Below, piece by piece: positions 60,621 through 64,000 of a stretch of 64,000 nt of DNA (positions are counted from its first letter, which is position 1; each line of letters starts with the position of its first letter). The stretch spans positions 3,410,001 through 3,474,000 of the forward strand of contig OW818648.1 in assembly GCA_942492735.1 (NCBI GenBank), given 5' to 3'. The translations under genes and the position numbers were made by a program. Origin of the DNA: Sporobacter sp942492735. GTDB taxonomy: Bacteria > Bacillota > Clostridia > Oscillospirales > Oscillospiraceae. Under the pieces are notes generated by a model that worked only from the letters and a program-made list of their open reading frames with translations, was not told the DNA's origin and made no database searches.

Positions 60621-61184
60621 ATGCCGTATAAAAAATCAGAACTGACCAAGGAACTCGTTTATAAGGCTGCGCTGGAGCTGATGGAGGAAAACGGCTACCG
60701 CGGGGCGACCATCCGAGACATTTGTAAGCGTGCCAAAGTCTCTATCGGCACCTTTTACTCCTATTTTAACACAAAAAGCGACATTATCCAGGAGATTTAC
60801 TTCTCCGGCGACAAATTTTTTCTTGAGTCCGTTACCCCAGAGCTTGAAGGAAAATCCTGTTTTGAGCAGCTGCGCCTCTTTGTCAGATATTATGCGCAGA
60901 TCAACCTGGAAACCGGCCTTGATATTGTAAAGGTGTTGTATAATCCGGATAATGAATGCTTTCGCCAGACACGTCCCATGCAGAGCGTACTGGAGGAGAT
61001 TATCCGCCGCGGACAATCGTCCGGCGAACTGCGCACGACATTGGACACGCCGCATATAGTGGAGTTTTTTTTCGACCTCCTCCGCGGGATATGCTATAAC
61101 TGGTGCGTCTATGACGGCAGCTTCGATCTCGAAGCCAGAATGGCCGATTCCCTGAAGCTCGTTTTTGACGGCCTTAGCGTATAA
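60621..61184 (+). CDS. TetR/AcrR-family regulator
   Basis: The 187-residue protein starts MPYKKSELTKELVYKAALEL behind GAGGAG. The N-terminal helix-turn-helix (ATIRDICKRAKVSIGTFYSYFNTKSDIIQEIY) is that of the TetR family, with a C-terminal helical ligand-binding domain of about 130 residues. It is divergent from acd-etfBA, the usual place for a regulator of the neighbouring operon, perhaps sensing acyl-CoA. The palindrome TGAACATGTTCA in between is a likely target. Confidence 0.95.
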   Translation: MPYKKSELTKELVYKAALELMEENGYRGATIRDICKRAKVSIGTFYSYFNTKSDIIQEIYFSGDKFFLESVTPELEGKSCFEQLRLFVRYYAQINLETGLDIVKVLYNPDNECFRQTRPMQSVLEEIIRRGQSSGELRTTLDTPHIVEFFFDLLRGICYNWCVYDGSFDLEARMADSLKLVFDGLSV

Positions 61185-61246
61185 AACGGTATATAGTATG
61201 TGTTCTGTTGCATGAAAGCTTCGTAAATTCCGCTCCGCCACCCCAT

Positions 61247-61316
61247 GTAGGGAACGGTCTTGACCGTTCCTCAGCGCCGATCACGCAGGAGTGGAATGGA
61301 TAAATCCATTCCCTAC
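61247..61316. repeat. GTAGGG...CCCTAC element with two inner hairpins
   Basis: GTAGGGAACGG starts the element and CCATTCCCTAC ends it. Inside are two perfect hairpins, GGAACGGTCTTGACCGTTCC and GGAATGGATAAATCCATTCC. It resembles the elements at 6524 and 57174. Confidence 0.7.
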
Positions 61317-61328
61317 TGCAAAAACAAA

Positions 61329-61363
61329 CGGTTCCTGTGATTATTGTATATTCACAGGAACCG
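61329..61363 (-). terminator. Terminator of trpB2
   Basis: A perfect 12-bp stem (CGGTTCCTGTGA / TCACAGGAACCG) is followed on the minus strand by TTTGTTTTTG, 22 bases after the stop of trpB2. Confidence 0.85.
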
Positions 61364-61384
61364 AATCTTTATTATCGCTTATTC

Positions 61385-62770
61385 TTATTGGATACCCGGC
61401 AGACTTGGAATAACGGCAAAGCCTTTTTGAAGGTCGGCGTCCGTCGGGACATAGTCTGTCATGGTGCCGTCGTTGTAGGCTTGATATGCGCCAAGGTCGA
61501 AATAGCCTGTGCCGGTCAGTCCGAAGAGGATTGTTTTTGCCTCGCCGGTTTCTTTGCACTTGAGCGCCTCGTCGATAGCGACCTTGATGGCGTGGGCTGA
61601 TTCCGGCGCGGGCAGAAGGCCTTCAACGCGGGCGAACAGCTTTGCGGCTTTGAAGACGTCGGTTTGTTCAACAGCGCGCGCTTCATCCAGATACTTGTCG
61701 TGGTAAAGCTGGGATAATATCGGGCTCATACCGTGATAGCGCAGGCCGCCCGCGTGGTTGGCTGACGGCATGAAGGAGGAGCCGAGCGTATACATTTTCG
61801 CAAGCGGTGTAACCTTTCCGGTATCGCAGAAATCGTAGGCGAACCGGCCTCTCGTCAACGACGGGCAGGATGCTGGTTCGACAGCGATAAAGTACGGAGA
61901 AGCCTTCCCTGATAGCTTGTCGGCCATAAATGCCGACATGAGTCCGCCCAGGTTTGAGCCGCCGCCCGCGCAGCCGATAACCATATCGGGATACTCGTCG
62001 ATTTTTTCCATGGCGATCTTTGATTCAAGGCCGATAATGGACTGGTGCAGCAGCACCTGGTTTAAAACGCTGCCGAGCACATACCGGTAGCCTTCAGTAG
62101 ATACTGCAACCTCGACAGCCTCCGAAATCGCCGTACCAAGGCTGCCCGAGCTGTCGGGGTCATCCGCAAGCATTTTGCGGCCGACATTTGTCGTATTCGA
62201 CGGCGACGGGATAATCGACGCGCCGTACGTCTCCATGACGGCTTTACGATACGGCTTCTGCTGATAGGAAACCTTGACCATGAATATCTTGCAGTCGAGT
62301 CCGAAATAACCGGTAGCCATGGATAGCGCCGTGCCCCACTGTCCTGCGCCCGTCTCGGTCGTTACGCCCTTCAGGCCTTGTTTCTTGGCGTAATACGCCT
62401 GGGCGATGGCGGAGTTCAGCTTATGACTGCCGGAGGTATTGCCGCCCTCATATTTGTAATAAATCTTCGCCGGTGTGCCAAGCTCCTTTTCCAGGCAATA
62501 AGCCCGGACAAGCGGTGACGGCCGGTACATCTTGTAGAAATCCCGGATTTCCTGCGGGATCTCAATAAAGCGATCCTTATCATTGAGCTCTTGCTTCACC
62601 AGCTCGTCGCAGAAAACGGGCGACAGATCCGCTTCCGTGACGGCCTGAAGTGTTCCCGGATGTAAAATCGGCCGGTGGTCTGTTTTCATATCCGCGCGGA
62701 CATTGTACCACGCCTTTGGGATCTCCTCTTCGGAAAGATAGATTTTGTACGGGATTTTTTTGTCTGACAT
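61385..62770 (-). CDS. trpB: Tryptophan synthase beta-like protein, TrpB2 type
   Basis: This PLP enzyme makes tryptophan from indole and serine. The 461 residues are longer than TrpB1 (about 400) and fit the TrpB2 group. Residues seen are the PLP lysine (Lys117 in NTSGSHKLNSA), ETGAGQWGTALS, GCAGGGSNLGGLM (phosphate loop), and AVEPASCPSLTRGRFAYDF. No trpA or other trp gene is present, so it may salvage free indole. An upstream T-box with a tryptophan specifier codon supports a role in Trp supply. Start ATG 62770 follows AAAGGAG. Confidence 0.93.
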   Translation of the reverse strand: MSDKKIPYKIYLSEEEIPKAWYNVRADMKTDHRPILHPGTLQAVTEADLSPVFCDELVKQELNDKDRFIEIPQEIRDFYKMYRPSPLVRAYCLEKELGTPAKIYYKYEGGNTSGSHKLNSAIAQAYYAKKQGLKGVTTETGAGQWGTALSMATGYFGLDCKIFMVKVSYQQKPYRKAVMETYGASIIPSPSNTTNVGRKMLADDPDSSGSLGTAISEAVEVAVSTEGYRYVLGSVLNQVLLHQSIIGLESKIAMEKIDEYPDMVIGCAGGGSNLGGLMSAFMADKLSGKASPYFIAVEPASCPSLTRGRFAYDFCDTGKVTPLAKMYTLGSSFMPSANHAGGLRYHGMSPILSQLYHDKYLDEARAVEQTDVFKAAKLFARVEGLLPAPESAHAIKVAIDEALKCKETGEAKTILFGLTGTGYFDLGAYQAYNDGTMTDYVPTDADLQKGFAVIPSLPGIQ

Positions 62771-62794
62771 TTTCGTTTTCTCCTTTCATATTTT

Positions 62795-62845
62795 GTGAAA
62801 CTTGTTTCACTGGTGAACCTTGGTTCATTGGTGAACCGTGTTCAC
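62795..62845. promoter_or_regulatory. Three palindromes with exact 18-bp period
   Basis: GTGAAACTTGTTTCAC (62795), GTGAACCTTGGTTCAT (62813) and GTGAACCGTGTTCAC (62831) are 15-16-bp palindromes, each followed by TG or similar. They lie between the T-box terminator and the ribosome binding site of trpB2, so they are inside the leader. They may be three binding sites of one regulator or three small hairpins in RNA. Confidence 0.7.
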
Positions 62846-62865
62846 TCGAGACAGATAGGCAAATA

Positions 62866-63132
62866 AGCAAATAAAAATGCCCCTGTCTCTGCATATAATC
62901 TGCAGGGACAAGAGCTTATACTCCTGCGGTACCACCCGGCTTGACGCTTCAAAACGTCCTCTCATTGCACACAAAAATGTGCCGGCATTTATTAACGGAG
63001 TGCCATCTCCGTCTCCCCTACTCGGTATGCCGCGTGTGCGGCAATGTGCACGCGCACTGCCTTTCAGTTTGCCCTCCCGAGCCCATTCGCCGTCTCGTCC
63101 GTACCGCATTTCCACCATCAGCGGCTCTCTAA
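62866..63132 (-). promoter_or_regulatory. T-box riboswitch, tryptophan specifier
   Basis: On the minus strand the leader starts with AGAGAG (63130-63125) and the distal motif GATGGTGGAAAT. The specifier region reads GAA-TGG-GCTC, with TGG at 63085-63083 (Trp codon). The conserved T-box sequence GGGTGGTACCGC lies near 62937-62926, followed by a terminator with TGTCCCTGCA / TGCAGAGACA and a GCATTTTTA run (to about 62868). Uncharged tRNA-Trp should pair with the T-box and allow read-through into trpB2. Confidence 0.93.
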
Positions 63133-63349
63133 ATCGGTTTCAAAACAGTTACTTGCTCCCAGTCAACAGTTTTACTTGTATATTTTATGATTATACATAC
63201 AAAAGTGCCTCTGTCAAGCTGATTTTCCTTACATCGGTTATTATTGCACATTTTTATTTTTTAATGTTGTCTTTGGCGGTTTTTCATTTTATAATATCGC
63301 TGTTAAGATTATCATCTGTTCAAGCAGTAATTTATAAGGAGGTCGCGAT

Positions 63350-64000
63350 ATGTATCAGCAATTTTCTCGTTCTGCAGCGATTATTTTCGGGTGTGGCGCC
63401 GTCTCAGTTCTCGGAGAAAAGGTCAAGGAGCTCGGCTGCAAAAAAGCCATGTGTGTTATCGATAAAGGCATCGAAGGTACAGGGATTCCGGAAAAGGCGA
63501 TCAAAAGCCTGAAAGACGCCGGCGTTGACGTCGTCGTATTCAGCGGCGTCGTTGCGGACCCGCCGGTCGACGTCGTTGACGAGGGCGGCGACCTGGCCAA
63601 ACGTGAAGGCGTCGACTGCCTGATTGGCGTTGGCGGCGGCAGCAGCATGGACACGGCAAAAGCGATCTCCATCCTCCTGTCGAACCCCGGAAAAGCCAAA
63701 GATTACATTCTCCCCAAGCCGGTTTACTATGACACAAAAACGCCGGTCATACTCGTCCCGACGACCGCCGGTACCGGCAGTGAGGTCACGTCGGTATGCA
63801 TTATATCGCGGCCCGAAATCAACGCCAAGTGGAGCGCCTTCGTCAACACGAATTTCGCCATCGTCGACCCAGAGCTGACGATGTCGCTGCCGAAGCGCGA
63901 AACAGCACATACTGGTCTTGACGCGTTGGCGCACGCGGCAGAGGCGATGACAAGTCTGGATTGGAACCCGCACAGCGATGTCGTCGGTGAAGCGGCCATA
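63350..64000 (+). CDS. Iron-containing alcohol dehydrogenase (3' partial)
   Basis: The gene starts at ATG 63350 behind AAGGAGG and runs off the window after 217 codons with no stop. The product begins MYQQFSRSAAIIFGCGAVSVLGEKVKEL and has the family's nucleotide motif GVGGGSSMDTAKAIS, PTTAGTGSEVTSVCII, and DALAHAAEA with the first metal-binding Asp and His. This is a group III Fe-ADH; relatives reduce aldehydes or oxidise 1,3-propanediol, butanol or lactaldehyde with NAD(P)H. The rest of the metal site is outside the window. Confidence 0.93.
   Translation, partial: MYQQFSRSAAIIFGCGAVSVLGEKVKELGCKKAMCVIDKGIEGTGIPEKAIKSLKDAGVDVVVFSGVVADPPVDVVDEGGDLAKREGVDCLIGVGGGSSMDTAKAISILLSNPGKAKDYILPKPVYYDTKTPVILVPTTAGTGSEVTSVCIISRPEINAKWSAFVNTNFAIVDPELTMSLPKRETAHTGLDALAHAAEAMTSLDWNPHSDVVGEAAI

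Noticed and set aside
62795..62845. Possible CRISPR-like array
   Set aside because: The units are palindromes 18 bp apart with no spacers; only three exist and no cas gene is present.
1..64000. tRNA, rRNA, prophage or transposase genes
   Set aside because: None was seen on either strand; only small non-coding repeats suggest past mobility.

Overview
The window looks like chromosomal DNA of a spore-forming anaerobe of the class Clostridia, perhaps Oscillospiraceae-like. That placement is inferred from gene content: a gerKA/KB/KC germinant receptor, YtvI- and BofC-like sporulation proteins, a clostridial-type 6S RNA, a Wood-Ljungdahl methyl-branch module (metF-metV-rnfC), an acyl-CoA dehydrogenase with EtfBA, a UroD-family protein of the kind used in methyl transfer, DUF1540, and T-box and L10-leader regulation. 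I see no rRNA, tRNA, CRISPR array, prophage, transposase gene or plasmid functions.

Layout. 1-3.9 kb: 3' part of carB fused in frame to a dapF-like domain that lacks both catalytic cysteines. 3.9-5.2 kb: small accessory patch with an orphan gene and a Phd/RelE-type toxin-antitoxin pair. 5.2-6.5 kb: L10 leader with rplJ-rplL. 6.8-12.3 kb: PrsA/SurA-like foldase, 6S RNA, DUF1292 protein, BofC-like protein and a class A PBP. 12.4-15 kb: lysC and hom. 15-17 kb: ytvI and two half-size TauE/SafE permeases. 17-22.7 kb: ruvX, a ferredoxin-domain protein, two tandem esterases, GNAT, DUF169 and Pr6Pr genes. 22.8-27.2 kb: a frameshifted UroD-family gene, an L25/Ctc gene and an OYE-type flavin oxidoreductase. 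27.3-31.5 kb: an envelope operon (FG-GAP-like protein, DUF3160 lipoprotein, CapA). 31.5-32.6 kb: a small heme module and a DUF1540 gene. 32.6-38.4 kb: an AI-2E-type permease, the metF-metV-[MetV::RnfC] operon and a cupin. 38.7-43.5 kb: DUF3788, a PAS-GGDEF-HD-GYP protein, an SDR and a sugar epimerase. 43.6-47.2 kb: gerK operon. 47.5-50.1 kb: a broken VOC gene, a flavodoxin-like reductase, a nitroreductase and a DHFR-like protein. 50.5-55.7 kb: heterodimeric ABC exporter with an AgrC-like kinase and a LytTR regulator. 55.9-56.9 kb: BtrH-like protein. 57.4-61.2 kb: acd-etfB-etfA with a divergent TetR regulator. 61.4-63.1 kb: trpB2 under a Trp T-box. 63.35 kb to the end: 5' part of an iron-containing alcohol dehydrogenase.

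How the genes work together. Three blocks form clear functional units. RnfC-like, MetV and MetF proteins should form an NADH-linked methylenetetrahydrofolate reductase. Acyl-CoA dehydrogenase and EtfBA form an acyl-CoA reducing or oxidising unit, probably controlled by the divergent TetR protein through a palindrome at the promoter. The LytTR/AgrC-type system probably controls the adjacent ABC exporter.

Intergenic DNA is rich in dispersed, non-coding repeats. One family is built on a hairpin with arms resembling CAGGGTATTGCA / TGCAATACCCTG and is dense from 38 to 57 kb. A second consists of GTAGGG...CCCTAC inverted repeats. A third carries a CCCGCGAAGGCGGG-type hairpin. Two genes (UroD at 23.7 kb, VOC at 47.6 kb) are each broken by what looks like a single inserted base, which could be real decay or assembly error. 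All functional names rest on reading motifs by eye; no database search was run.
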